Below, piece by piece: positions 28,387 through 36,326 of a DNA stretch of 36,326 bases (positions within the stretch are counted from its first letter, which is position 1; the number at the start of each line of letters is the position of its first letter). The DNA is from Streptococcus infantis (lineage in GTDB: Bacteria; Bacillota; Bacilli; Lactobacillales; Streptococcaceae). The stretch is taken from positions 1-36,326 of the forward strand of contig NZ_JADMUH010000018.1 in NCBI RefSeq assembly GCF_015546995.1, written 5' to 3'. The translations under genes were made by a program, and so were the position numbers. The notes beneath the pieces are model-generated. The model saw only the letters and a list, made by a program, of their open reading frames with translations, was not told the origin of the DNA and did not search any database.

Positions 28387-28415
28387 AGTATACTGTATCA
28401 AACCTAAAATGTCAA
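28387..28415 (-). promoter_or_regulatory. Promoter of pyrK-pyrDB
   Basis: -35 TTGACA (28410-28415) and -10 TATACT (28387-28392) with 17-base spacing on the minus strand. Confidence 0.85.
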
Positions 28416-28451
28416 GTAAAAATAGGTTAGGTTTCAGTTCATAAAAGTTGC

Positions 28452-29141
28452 TTATTTTTGTATAGAAAGAATCTTTTCTAATTTTTGATAATCTTTAACA
28501 CTGTCAATTTCATAGATAGAATTTTCTTCCAATTCCTCTACGTAAACATCCAATTCTTTGATGTTATCTTTGACCATGTTATCCCAGTAGAGGTCCACAA
28601 ACTCGCCACTTGCATATGCCTTGTCAATAAATCCAACAATTTTCTCAGCTGTTGGAGCATCCCAGAATGATACACCACTCAAGATGCGTCCATTTTTGCT
28701 ATCTACAATGATATCTTGAACTTTGTAATCATCTCCGTAAACTAGGAACCACTCATTATCACAATCTTCACGATAAACACTGAAATAAGTTGAACGTTCG
28801 ATATCATTACGGAACATATTTTTGAAAAGATAGTTATCCGCATCAATAACGTAGCTGTTAGCCAATTCTTCTTTTACCAAGTAAAGAGAGTAAAAGTTAT
28901 TGTAATCAGCATACTTATCGTTGAAGACCAAACGAACCCCGTACTTTTCTTTAAGATAGTCGAATTGTTCTTTTAAATAACCGACAACGATGATAATGTC
29001 ATCAATTCCACGTTCTTTCAAAAATTCGATTTGATATTCAACCAATGGTTTTTGATTGACTTTAACCAAGGCTTTGGGAGTATTTTCTGTCATGGGTCTC
29101 AAACGTGTTCCCAAGCCAGCTGCTAAGATAATCGCTTTCAC
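28452..29141 (-). CDS. licC: CTP:phosphocholine cytidylyltransferase LicC
   Basis: The 229-residue nucleotidyltransferase makes CDP-choline for decoration of teichoic acids. The N-terminus MKAIILAAGLGTRLRPMTEN carries the GxGTRxxP nucleotide-binding loop, followed by PKALVKVNQKPLVEYQIEFL. The acceptor region YVIDADNYLFKN has the DADN metal/substrate pair. Length matches pneumococcal LicC. It is last in the tarI-tarJ-licA-licB-licC operon, 12 bases after licB. Confidence 0.95.
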   Translation of the reverse strand: MKAIILAAGLGTRLRPMTENTPKALVKVNQKPLVEYQIEFLKERGIDDIIIVVGYLKEQFDYLKEKYGVRLVFNDKYADYNNFYSLYLVKEELANSYVIDADNYLFKNMFRNDIERSTYFSVYREDCDNEWFLVYGDDYKVQDIIVDSKNGRILSGVSFWDAPTAEKIVGFIDKAYASGEFVDLYWDNMVKDNIKELDVYVEELEENSIYEIDSVKDYQKLEKILSIQK

Positions 29142-29153
29142 GCGTTTTCTCCT

Positions 29154-30032
29154 TTATTCTTTAATAATAATATAAACACCAGCCATTACGATAAGTGAAG
29201 TAATGATGGTCAGCAAATTAAGGGGCGAACCCAAGAAAATTGCTGCAAACAAAACAGTCCATACTACATAACTCACATTTAATCCAGTAGCTTTTGCTGG
29301 CTGCAATCGATTGATAGCAATGTAGTAGGCAAGGTAAGAGATCATATTACATGCTGCAAAGACAATTAATAGACCAAATAATTGTCCATTTGCCACTTCT
29401 GCAAATGAGTGATGCGAGAAAAGCACAATAACAAGATAAGACAAGAAGGATGTAACTTGACGAATCAAGAGAGCTTCAATTTCGCTGAGGTCACTTTCCA
29501 TAGCAAAGGAGCTCAGAACACTTTCACTTCCCCAAGCAAAAGCACAAATCAAAGCACATAGAATACCTATGTAGAAAGAATTAACCTGCTCTGCTTTATA
29601 GGTCTGAGCAATAATCCCAGCAATGATTAGAAAGATACCAAAAATTGTATTTTTGGAAATCTTGTGCTTCAAAAAGAAGAAGGCAAGCAAGACTGAGACT
29701 GCCGGATAAATAGCTGAGACTGACGAAGCTAATGAACTTCCAATATACTTAACCGCATAGAGATTGGCCTGCATACCAATCGGACCGGCTAGTAAAGCTC
29801 CGATGATAACACTGACATTTCGAATGTTCAAAAAGATTGAAAAACGTACTTTACCTTCTTTAAATAGAAGATATCCTAGCAAGATAAAAATACTCAGAAA
29901 ATCGTGCGCTGCTGCTACTACAAAGGGCGATAAATCCGTGAATATTGAAAAGATATAAGCACTAATAGTTAATCCTAATCCCCAGAACACACCTGATAGT
30001 AGCCCAAAAGAAACTCCATTTTTAGTTTTCAT
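29154..30032 (-). CDS. licB: Choline permease LicB (DMT family)
   Basis: The 292-residue membrane protein has about ten hydrophobic helices and two EamA-like halves, of the drug/metabolite transporter superfamily. It starts MKTKNGVSFGLLSGVFWGLG. At this position in the lic locus it is the choline importer LicB that feeds LicA. Its start overlaps the end of licA by 11 bases, so the pair is probably translationally coupled. Confidence 0.9.
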   Translation of the reverse strand: MKTKNGVSFGLLSGVFWGLGLTISAYIFSIFTDLSPFVVAAAHDFLSIFILLGYLLFKEGKVRFSIFLNIRNVSVIIGALLAGPIGMQANLYAVKYIGSSLASSVSAIYPAVSVLLAFFFLKHKISKNTIFGIFLIIAGIIAQTYKAEQVNSFYIGILCALICAFAWGSESVLSSFAMESDLSEIEALLIRQVTSFLSYLVIVLFSHHSFAEVANGQLFGLLIVFAACNMISYLAYYIAINRLQPAKATGLNVSYVVWTVLFAAIFLGSPLNLLTIITSLIVMAGVYIIIKE

Positions 30033-30891
30033 TTAAATCTCCTTCAGACTCTAATTCTTTTACTGCTCTATTGTAACGAGAGATTCCGTAATCTCCGAAA
30101 TCTGCACCATTTTCTTCTTTGTAAATAGTCCAAAGACTCCATATGATATCTTGCAAGATTTTGTAAATACGAATTTTATCCCTTGAAACTGGAGTCTTGT
30201 CACTCTCGTAATGACTTAAAAAGTCTTCTTCTTCTGCACTTGTAAATTCAGACTCTAGGAAAAGAGCTGCCAAATCCCACATAGGATCATTCATAGATGA
30301 ATATTCCCAATCAATGAGATAAAGATGGCCATCTGGTCCTTCAATAAAGTTTTCTGGAACCAAATCAATATGACATGATTTCTTATCAATTCCAATTTGT
30401 TCAAGCTCTTCCTTCAGAGAAAATACAGCCTTTCTGACAGCTTCATAATTAGGATAAGAAATCTCCCCTTGAATCAATGATTCATATTTTTTAATTTCCT
30501 CAAAAGGAGCAAACTCTCCTTTCAATTCTTTACCAGAAGCATGAATCGTTTGTAAAATTGGAGCTATCTTTTCAAATTTAGTTTTTATGGTAGCTGAATC
30601 AAGTGTCTCAGCATTTTCAATATATTGATTAACCTTAATTCCTGCTTCAATATCAAAAAGATAATTCTCTACATCTAATTTTAAATCTTTCAACAATTCA
30701 ATATTGTACTTTTCATTCTGGCGATCGATTAATTTATCAGTACCTTTACCGAAAAACTTAACGATGTACTGGTTTGAGGTTGTCTTAACCAAATAGTTTT
30801 GATTGGTCATCCCCCCCAATTGTTCAACGCTCTGAATTTCTTCGTCAGCTGACAATAAGGAAGCAATCTTTGCTTTAACGATTTTCTTCAC
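30022..30891 (-). CDS. licA: Choline kinase LicA
   Basis: The 289-residue kinase of the choline/ethanolamine family phosphorylates imported choline. An N-terminal lobe has the segment QLGGMTNQNYLVKTTSNQ. Kinase motifs are SCHIDLVPENFIEGPDGHLY (Brenner-like HxDxxxxN) and LIDWEYSSMNDPMWDLAALF (the metal-binding Asp). It precedes licB in the operon, 12 bases after tarJ. The product phosphocholine is the LicC substrate. Confidence 0.95.
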   Translation of the reverse strand: MKKIVKAKIASLLSADEEIQSVEQLGGMTNQNYLVKTTSNQYIVKFFGKGTDKLIDRQNEKYNIELLKDLKLDVENYLFDIEAGIKVNQYIENAETLDSATIKTKFEKIAPILQTIHASGKELKGEFAPFEEIKKYESLIQGEISYPNYEAVRKAVFSLKEELEQIGIDKKSCHIDLVPENFIEGPDGHLYLIDWEYSSMNDPMWDLAALFLESEFTSAEEEDFLSHYESDKTPVSRDKIRIYKILQDIIWSLWTIYKEENGADFGDYGISRYNRAVKELESEGDLNEN

Positions 30892-30903
30892 AATAATCCT
30901 CCA

Positions 30904-31926
30904 TTATACTTCCCACTTAAAGACTGTCTTAAATGCGGTATTTAAGTCAGTTGCAAAAACTCGGTGAATATCTTTAATTTCTCTGACTGGTTCTTCTAGA
31001 TAAATGATATTCTTCAAACGATTGGCAAATTTTTTAATTTCCATCATTTGGATAGCATTTTCAAAGTCAATTCTTCCTGAACGTGAAGAGCCGACTAGTA
31101 ACAAGCCTTTTTCCAATGAATCCCGAGTGTTGATGTTGACCTTATACTCACTAACACCCATCATCAAAATGGTCCCTTGTGGTTTGATGTAACGAATCAA
31201 GTCATTAATAGCAGGCCCGCATCCATCACCACCACAGCATTCGAAACCATGGTCAAAACTTAAATCTTCTGGAATACTATCAGTAATGTAAAGCTCTTTT
31301 GCAAATGAGAAGAGTTCTAATTTCTCCCAATGACGTCCGATAACAATAATCTCAGCATCAGGCAAGGTATAGTTGATAATATTGGCCATGACAAAAGCTA
31401 AACTTCCATCACCAATGACAGCGATGCGTTGGCGTCTGCTGTGAGATACCGTCATGAAACGATTCATAGCATGCATGCCAACACTGACAAACTCTGTAAT
31501 GGCGGCAACTGTGTCTTCGATTTCTTTGTAAGATACAACACGATCCTTAGGCAGAGATACAAATTCTCGCATAAACCCATCATAACCACTTGATAAGAAA
31601 TATGTTCCAGTCATGTAATTTTCGTAGAATTCCTCATCACTTTGCATAGGTGGTTGATTTGGAACCATAACAACCTTCTGACCAACCTTATAGGTACCTG
31701 TTGGATCAGAAATAACAGTTCCACAAGACTCATGAATCATAGCCATTGGAAGCTTTTTAGATAATATTTTGGGATCACGCTTTCCTTGGTAATAGCGTTG
31801 ATCCGCATGACAAACCGCCATATAATTTGGTCGAATGAGGATATGATTCTCTTGGTCAATCTCTTCTTCCTGATATTTAATATTGATAAATTTTGGTTTT
31901 GTCAGTTGATAAATTTGATTAATCAT
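30904..31926 (-). CDS. tarJ: Ribulose-5-phosphate reductase TarJ (zinc alcohol-dehydrogenase fold)
   Basis: The 340-residue medium-chain dehydrogenase makes ribitol-5-phosphate for teichoic-acid repeat units. The start MINQIYQLTKPKFINIKYQE at 31926 is the usual family N-terminus, 4 bases after the tarI stop; six further codons upstream are open but would overlap tarI. It has the zinc-site segment YMAVCHADQRYYQGKRD, the structural HESCGTVISD and the Rossmann segment RIAVIGDGSLAFVMANI. Together with TarI it yields CDP-ribitol. Confidence 0.92.
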   Translation of the reverse strand: MINQIYQLTKPKFINIKYQEEEIDQENHILIRPNYMAVCHADQRYYQGKRDPKILSKKLPMAMIHESCGTVISDPTGTYKVGQKVVMVPNQPPMQSDEEFYENYMTGTYFLSSGYDGFMREFVSLPKDRVVSYKEIEDTVAAITEFVSVGMHAMNRFMTVSHSRRQRIAVIGDGSLAFVMANIINYTLPDAEIIVIGRHWEKLELFSFAKELYITDSIPEDLSFDHGFECCGGDGCGPAINDLIRYIKPQGTILMMGVSEYKVNINTRDSLEKGLLLVGSSRSGRIDFENAIQMMEIKKFANRLKNIIYLEEPVREIKDIHRVFATDLNTAFKTVFKWEV

Positions 31927-31930
31927 GTCT

Positions 31931-32638
31931 CTAGTCTTTCTCAATCATGCTTTTAGCAATCTTCAAGTCTGTAACTGTTGTAATTTTAAGGTTTGAGTAT
32001 TCACCTTTAGCCAAGGCCACATCTTTACCCTTAATGACAAAGATTTTACATGCATCTGTTAAAATTTCTTTTTCTTCTGCTGATAATGAACCATACAAAT
32101 CAATAAAGTCTTTACAACGGAATGTTTGTGGAGTCTGTCCTTGGTAAAGATGAGCACGATTTGGAATATCTGTAATAAACTGACCATTTGTGCTTTCAAC
32201 AATTGTATCCACCGCTTCAACCACAGTGTCAACCGCATCATGTTTTTGAGCAAGAGCGATATTGTCTTGAATCATACGAAGAGTGATAAAGGGACGAACC
32301 GAATCATGTGTTACTACGATATCATCTTCTGTTAGTGGACGGTAAGCATCGATGGCTTCAATAATCTTTTCAATACTAGAATTACGATCAGCCCCACCTT
32401 TTGTAATGATAATACGGTCCTTGTGGAGTGGAAGGAATTTTTCAACTAAATCTTCAGCATGTGTCACCCAGTCTCCATGAACTCCGACTACAATTTTTTC
32501 AATACTTGGTTCTAAGACAAATTTTTCAATTGTATGGATTAGAATTGGGCGATCTCCCAACTCAAGAAATTGTTTGGGTAAATTACTGATACCCATACGC
32601 GTGCCGGTTCCACCTGCTAAAATTCCAGCGTAAATCAT
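31931..32638 (-). CDS. tarI: Ribitol-5-phosphate cytidylyltransferase TarI
   Basis: The 235-residue IspD-like cytidylyltransferase begins MIYAGILAGGTGTRMGISNL with the GGxGxR-type CTP loop and PKQF. Later motifs are THDSVRPFITLRM (the active-site DSVRPF) and LYQGQTPQTFR. IspD of the MEP pathway is similar, but the N-terminal LAGGTGTRMG and the following tarJ gene point to TarI; mitis-group streptococci use the mevalonate pathway. GGAGA precedes the ATG. It is the first gene of the tarIJ-licABC operon. Confidence 0.93.
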   Translation of the reverse strand: MIYAGILAGGTGTRMGISNLPKQFLELGDRPILIHTIEKFVLEPSIEKIVVGVHGDWVTHAEDLVEKFLPLHKDRIIITKGGADRNSSIEKIIEAIDAYRPLTEDDIVVTHDSVRPFITLRMIQDNIALAQKHDAVDTVVEAVDTIVESTNGQFITDIPNRAHLYQGQTPQTFRCKDFIDLYGSLSAEEKEILTDACKIFVIKGKDVALAKGEYSNLKITTVTDLKIAKSMIEKD

Positions 32639-32681
32639 ATTGATTCTCCTTTGGTTTGTTTTAAAAACTCATTCTTTAGTA

Positions 32682-32690
32682 TTATATCAT
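32682..32690 (-). promoter_or_regulatory. Proximal promoter of tarIJ-licABC
   Basis: TGATATAAT on the minus strand is an extended -10 about 45 bases before the tarI ATG; the -35 region is weak. It would give CiaR-independent expression. Confidence 0.6.
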
Positions 32691-32818
32691 AATCTAGCAC
32701 TATCTTGAAATAAATACTAGTTCTCTCTAGTTAGAAACTGATGATGAGAGCATTTCATGCATTGAACATTTAAAACTAATCCTTGCATTATTAACTCTCG
32801 GTTAATATAGAGTTCTTC

Positions 32819-32851
32819 AGAATAATATAGAAAGCTTAAAGAAACCTTAAA
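32819..32851 (-). promoter_or_regulatory. Distal CiaR-type promoter of tarIJ-licABC
   Basis: The minus strand reads TTTAAG-GTTTC-TTTAAG (32835-32851), an exact CiaR repeat. It is followed after 10 bases by a -10-like TATTCT (32819-32824). CiaR activation of the lic operon is known in pneumococcus. Confidence 0.8.
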
Positions 32852-32958
32852 CCATTGGTTGATATATATATAGCAATCCTGAAATTTTAATTAGACTTTT
32901 CCAATTAAAATTGTTAAAATAAAATGGAAAATAAAAGAAAAGGAAGCTAACTACCGCC

Positions 32959-33258
32959 ATGATGAATATGCAAAACATGATGCGTCAAGCTCAAAAACTT
33001 CAAAAACAAATGGAGCAAAGCCAAGCTGAATTGGCTGCCACAGAATTTGTTGGGACTTCTGCTCAAAACCTCGTAACTGCTACCTTAACAGGTGATAAAA
33101 AAGTTGTAAAAATTGATTTTGATCCCGCAGTTGTGGATGCTGAAGACATTGAAACTCTTTCAGATATGACTGTTCAAGCTCTCAATGCTGCGCTCGAACA
33201 AATTGATGAAACTACTAAGAAGAAACTTGGAGCATTTGCTGGTAAGTTACCATTTTAA
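32959..33258 (+). CDS. ybaB: YbaB/EbfC nucleoid-associated protein
   Basis: The 99-residue DNA-binding protein begins [20 protein letters not shown] and has the family middle segment [17 protein letters not shown] and a helical C-terminus. It forms a tweezer-like dimer that binds DNA. The first two codons are both ATG, so the true start is 32959 or 32962. It is often next to dnaX or recR elsewhere; here it stands alone on the plus strand with its own terminator. Confidence 0.92.
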   Translation: MMNMQNMMRQAQKLQKQMEQSQAELAATEFVGTSAQNLVTATLTGDKKVVKIDFDPAVVDAEDIETLSDMTVQALNAALEQIDETTKKKLGAFAGKLPF

Positions 33259-33269
33259 TTAGATTATCA

Positions 33270-33296
33270 AAAATAGGCTGGTACACAGCCTATTTT
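33270..33296. terminator. Bidirectional terminator of ybaB and the GDPD gene
   Basis: AAAATAGGCTG (33270-33280) and CAGCCTATTTT (33286-33296) form a perfect 11-bp stem with a 5-base loop. It serves both convergent genes. Confidence 0.92.
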
Positions 33297-33304
33297 AATT
33301 TATG

Positions 33305-35068
33305 TTAATAAGCAAAGAACTCAGTTGCTTTATTTAGCAATAAGTCACTATATTCAGGATCTTCCTGAGCAGTTTCTAGTTCTTCTTTTATTTTTTCCAA
33401 GTCATCCGTAATTATTCCGTCAACACCTAGGTGAAAAGACTTATTAAAAGATTCGGAACTATTGATTGTCCATACATAGAGTTTTTGATCAGTATTCCAT
33501 AGTTTCGTGACAAAATATTCATCCAAAGTAGAGTACTCCATTGTGTAGCCTGTCGCAACCGTTCTAGGAAAAACAGAATTGTAGGGAAGGATAAGATAGA
33601 TTGGAATATTCTTATCATACTGAGTTACTTTCTCAACAACATGGTAATCCAAGGATTGCATTTGATGACCATAAACCTTAATTTTTGCAGCATACTTTTC
33701 GAGAAAATGTTCCATCATCTGCGGGCTATCTTTGTGGCTGGTCTTAATTTCAATGAGTAGTTTCTGATGCAGTTCATTTGCGCGAGTTAGATAATCATCG
33801 AAACTTGAAATCTTTGTATCATAACCATTCTCATGAATGTCAATCTGCTTTAACTCTTCTAAGGTCAAATCTTGTGGTGTTTTATTGATACCAGCTAATC
33901 CTCTAAGATTAGCATCATGCATCATGACAAATTGTCCATCCTTTGTTTCCTGGATATCCATCTCGATTAAATCTGGTTTTAATTGAGATGTTTTTTCTAG
34001 GGATTGAATGGTATTTTGTACACCATTGCCATTTGATACACCACGGTGTGAAATCACAAGTGGTGGATTGACTACAGGAGCTTCTAGATAATTATAGCCT
34101 TCAATCGCAAAGAAGATACATGCACACACCATGACACCCCACCTCATGATATGGTCCTTCTCGCGTCTTGGCATAATATCAAGTTCTTCTCCTGTTAAAA
34201 AGGACGTAAATTTTACAAGGAAATAGGTTAATGCCATATAGTGGAAATTCTTGATAAGAACAAAATTCAAAATAGCTAGAACCAGAGACTCTCTCTGAGT
34301 AAGGCTATCCACTATATACTGAGTAGATAATATTGGGATGAGAGGAAGATAGAAGAATAGATTGGTTTTTACAATAATTAAGAATAAATGCCAGGCGTAA
34401 AACCAAAAGTGATCTTTAGTTTTATCCAAACTATAAATGATTGCTTCCTTAACCGTCATCTTTTCATAAAAGACCTTGGGCAGAGTGAATATCAAGCGAA
34501 CTGAAACATAGAAGAATAAGAGTGATAAGATAATAATGGCTACCCACCACATCCAGTACTTATCTTCCATGTAGGTTTGAATAAACTCTGGAATTACGAT
34601 TTTATTGAAATAATAAATCTTAAATATCTTCCTGATAAAAGGAAATAGCATTGCTACAAATAAAAAGATAAACAGAGCTTTTGAAATAGTCATTTTTTTC
34701 ATAAAAGCAAGGCTTTCACGAAATACTTTTCGACTATATTCTATAAGAGTCCTTTTTTCATGATATAGGAGGTGGCGAGCTCCAATAAAGAGGATACTAA
34801 GTTGAAAATAGGCTACCAGCAGATTGATGGCTATTAAGATTACGAAGCCAAGACTGACTATGGGGGCGTTTTTTATAATCTCAAAAATATTGTTGTAGGA
34901 AATAAACAAATATCCAGTCTGACTTAGTAAAAATCCAGCTATCACTGAGTTTAATGGCAACCAGATATAGTCAACCAACATAAAAATTAGAAAGAATAGA
35001 AAGAGGATTTTATCTAGATTAAGGTAAATCTTTTTAAAACCCAATTTTTTCGGTTTTTCAGGTTTCAT
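33305..35068 (-). CDS. Membrane glycerophosphodiester phosphodiesterase
   Basis: The 587-residue protein has an N-terminal half (about 1-325) with eight or so membrane helices, a GDPD-associated membrane domain. A GDPD TIM-barrel follows from about residue 335. Catalytic motifs are VISHRGVSNGNGVQNTIQSL (His-Arg, with N-T), PDLIEMDIQETKDGQFVMMHD (metal-binding Glu-Asp and second catalytic His, split by a few residues) and later LIEIKTSHKDS. It cleaves glycerophosphodiesters, possibly lipoteichoic-acid backbone or deacylated phospholipids, at the outer face. The exonuclease gene lies 8 bases upstream. Confidence 0.9.
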   Translation of the reverse strand: MKPEKPKKLGFKKIYLNLDKILFLFFLIFMLVDYIWLPLNSVIAGFLLSQTGYLFISYNNIFEIIKNAPIVSLGFVILIAINLLVAYFQLSILFIGARHLLYHEKRTLIEYSRKVFRESLAFMKKMTISKALFIFLFVAMLFPFIRKIFKIYYFNKIVIPEFIQTYMEDKYWMWWVAIIILSLLFFYVSVRLIFTLPKVFYEKMTVKEAIIYSLDKTKDHFWFYAWHLFLIIVKTNLFFYLPLIPILSTQYIVDSLTQRESLVLAILNFVLIKNFHYMALTYFLVKFTSFLTGEELDIMPRREKDHIMRWGVMVCACIFFAIEGYNYLEAPVVNPPLVISHRGVSNGNGVQNTIQSLEKTSQLKPDLIEMDIQETKDGQFVMMHDANLRGLAGINKTPQDLTLEELKQIDIHENGYDTKISSFDDYLTRANELHQKLLIEIKTSHKDSPQMMEHFLEKYAAKIKVYGHQMQSLDYHVVEKVTQYDKNIPIYLILPYNSVFPRTVATGYTMEYSTLDEYFVTKLWNTDQKLYVWTINSSESFNKSFHLGVDGIITDDLEKIKEELETAQEDPEYSDLLLNKATEFFAY

Positions 35069-35076
35069 AAAAACTC

Positions 35077-35667
35077 CTAATCAAAAAGTTTTGATAAATC
35101 CAAAGCACCAAATGGATTCGAATTGAGACTGCTTTGAGAATTGAGTAACAGTCTACTCTCATCTGACTCCAGAAAAGCTTCATACACTCGAGCAGTCATA
35201 CGAGCATCCTCTAGACTATTATGAGATTGCCCTTTAAAACTCAGAAAATTAGCCACAGTTTGTAATTTTAGATTAGCAATTCCATGAAGATCAGAACTAC
35301 GTCGCTCCAGTGCTTCATTATAGACATCAACTTGATATTGATGACTATAGTCAAATCCATGCTCTAGTAGAATTGGTAAATCACTTTTTTCTGCATTATA
35401 ACCAATTAGAGGCAAGTTACCAACAAAAACTTGAAATTTATGCAGAACTTCTTCTACCTTTGGTGCACCTTTCAATGTCTCTGAAGTAATCCCCGTCAAA
35501 CCATTAATAAAACTCTTCAAAGGAACATCAGTGTAGACATAAGAGTCAAATGCTCCTACTTCTTCACCTTCTTTAAAATGCACTGCTGATACTTGAATCA
35601 AATGAGTCTTATCCTGGTGTTTGTTGAATTCTAAGTCAAAGGAGATATAATCTCTTAATGTTTCCAT
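35077..35667 (-). CDS. DEDD-family 3'-5' exonuclease (DnaQ-like)
   Basis: The protein is 196 residues from the ATG at 35667, where GGAATGATAAG precedes METLRDYISFDLEFNKHQDK. The DEDD signatures are DLEFN (D and E of Exo I), a segment LPLIGYNAEKSDLPILLEHG (Exo II) and SHNSLEDARMTARVYEAFL (Exo III with H and D). It resembles the proofreading epsilon domain fold, but as a stand-alone protein its substrate is unknown; DNA polymerase III PolC already has its own exonuclease. It is probably co-transcribed with the GDPD gene. Confidence 0.88.
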   Translation of the reverse strand: METLRDYISFDLEFNKHQDKTHLIQVSAVHFKEGEEVGAFDSYVYTDVPLKSFINGLTGITSETLKGAPKVEEVLHKFQVFVGNLPLIGYNAEKSDLPILLEHGFDYSHQYQVDVYNEALERRSSDLHGIANLKLQTVANFLSFKGQSHNSLEDARMTARVYEAFLESDESRLLLNSQSSLNSNPFGALDLSKLFD

Positions 35668-35736
35668 CTTATCATTCCTTATTGATTTGTAAAAAGAAAC
35701 CACCTGGTCTAATCATAGAAACCAAGCAGTTTTTTC

Positions 35737-36228
35737 TTATTTGCCAAATAAGCGAGCAAAGAAGCCTTTCTTCGATGCTTGAACTTCTTGCTTAGCTTGA
35801 TCCAACTCCAGCTGAAGAGTTTCTTGGTCCTTCATAGCTTGAAGGGTTAACTGTTGTTGTTGGTCCAATTGCTTATCTTTTTCAGCGATTTGGCGGTCTT
35901 TAACACGCATCTGTTCATCTTTTTCAGCCAGTTGCTTGTCTTTTGCTTTCAGTTGTTCATAAAGACGGATGATTTCAGCGTTCTTTTCATCAACAAGAAT
36001 TTCCATGAGTTCTCGTTGCTTAACTTCATCACTAACTGGTTCATCTTCAAAGATAGTCTTTTTGTAGATTTCTTCAAGTTTGATCAATCCACTACGGGTA
36101 ACAACAGTGACACCTTTGTCGTTTTTTGTAATATCTTCTTCAGGTAATTCTTTGACACGATTATTGATTGCTTGTCGGGATAGCCCCAAGACCTCAGCAA
36201 TCTCACTCACAGTCATTTCAATACTCAT
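35737..36228 (-). CDS. rocS: RocS-like chromosome segregation protein
   Basis: The 163-residue protein has an N-terminal helix-turn-helix (MTVSEIAEVLGLSRQAINNR, about residues 5-24), a long coiled coil rich in Lys/Glu/Gln with repeats of KDKQLAEKDEQ type (about 80-150), and a C-terminal amphipathic helix SKKGFFARLFGK that can bind membrane. This domain order matches RocS of S. pneumoniae, which links the chromosome, ParB and the capsule kinase CpsD at the membrane. Its promoter is at 36266-36294. It was formerly grouped in DUF536. Confidence 0.9.
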   Translation of the reverse strand: MSIEMTVSEIAEVLGLSRQAINNRVKELPEEDITKNDKGVTVVTRSGLIKLEEIYKKTIFEDEPVSDEVKQRELMEILVDEKNAEIIRLYEQLKAKDKQLAEKDEQMRVKDRQIAEKDKQLDQQQQLTLQAMKDQETLQLELDQAKQEVQASKKGFFARLFGK

Positions 36229-36265
36229 AATATCCTCTATTTTTCTCTAGCTTTTCTTAAATTAA

Positions 36266-36294
36266 ATCTTATCATAAGTAATTCAAACCGTCAA
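36266..36294 (-). promoter_or_regulatory. Promoter of rocS
   Basis: -35 TTGACG (36289-36294) and -10 TAAGAT (36266-36271, with TG one base before) separated by 17 bases on the minus strand. It is placed about 37 bases before the ATG. Confidence 0.75.
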
Positions 36295-36326
36295 ATAACA
36301 CTGTATTTTCAATGGTTTTTTAAGAT

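Larger units (their letters stand above)
32639..32958. other. Divergent promoter region between tarI and ybaB
   Basis: No gene is seen in these 320 bases. Toward tarI there is an extended -10 (TGATATAAT) at about 32682-32690 and, further up, the CiaR-type promoter at 32819-32851, so the operon probably has two promoters. Toward ybaB an extended -10 (TGTTAAAAT, -10 at 32915-32920) is visible. The segment TTAAC-TCTCG-GTTAA (about 32790-32804) is a small inverted repeat of unknown meaning. Confidence 0.6.

Noticed and set aside
32790..32804. TTAAC-N5-GTTAA inverted repeat upstream of tarI as an AdcR box
   Set aside because: The AdcR operator has a two-base centre (TTAACYRGTTAA); here the spacer is five bases, so zinc control of the lic operon is not supported.

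Overview
The window is a low-GC Firmicute chromosome segment that fits a mitis-group Streptococcus (S. mitis, S. oralis or S. pneumoniae relatives). Markers for this are a RocS-type segregation protein, a tarIJ-licABC phosphocholine locus, a PvaA-like lysozyme-fold protein, an AdcAII-PhtE zinc-uptake pair and CiaR-type promoter repeats. This assignment comes from family recognition, not a database search. No tRNA, rRNA, intact insertion sequence or CRISPR array was seen.

Bases 1 to about 7550 are accessory. A 32-base imperfect direct repeat (361-392 and 7519-7550, 27 of 32 identical) brackets about 7.2 kb. The right copy is the 3' end of the rRNA methyltransferase gene rlmD. The left copy still reads in frame as an RlmD C-terminus, so the interval looks like an island inserted into the end of rlmD. 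Inside, reading leftward from rlmD, are: a decayed recombinase tail; a Mega-type macrolide-resistance block with mef(E), msr(D), both attenuator leader peptides, two small Tn5252-like genes and a broken umuC tail; a second serine-recombinase tail; a compact two-gene CBASS defence locus (CD-NTase plus a Cap15-like membrane effector); and about 390 bases with no gene. No complete integrase is present, so the island probably cannot move by itself. The pairing of CBASS with macrolide resistance at rlmD is the most notable content of the window.

From 7.5 to 16.5 kb the genes lie on the minus strand: rlmD, a secreted DUF1002 protein with a CiaR-type promoter, and a tightly overlapping operon tdk-prfA-prmC-sua5-GNAT-glyA-nucleoid protein-pvaA (thymidine salvage, release factor and its methylase, tRNA t6A synthesis, one-carbon metabolism). 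On the plus strand follow a 4-oxalocrotonate tautomerase homologue, mnmE and pepT, with an isolated ferrochelatase gene on the minus strand between mnmE and pepT.

From 21 to 36 kb come phtE and adcAII behind a double AdcR-type operator, ribF, pyrK-pyrDb behind a PyrR-type attenuator, tarI-tarJ-licA-licB-licC behind a CiaR-type promoter, ybaB (plus strand), and a glycerophosphodiesterase, a DEDD exonuclease and rocS. Two structured intergenic repeats of one apparent family sit in opposite orientation at about 9.99-10.16 kb and 18.36-18.54 kb.
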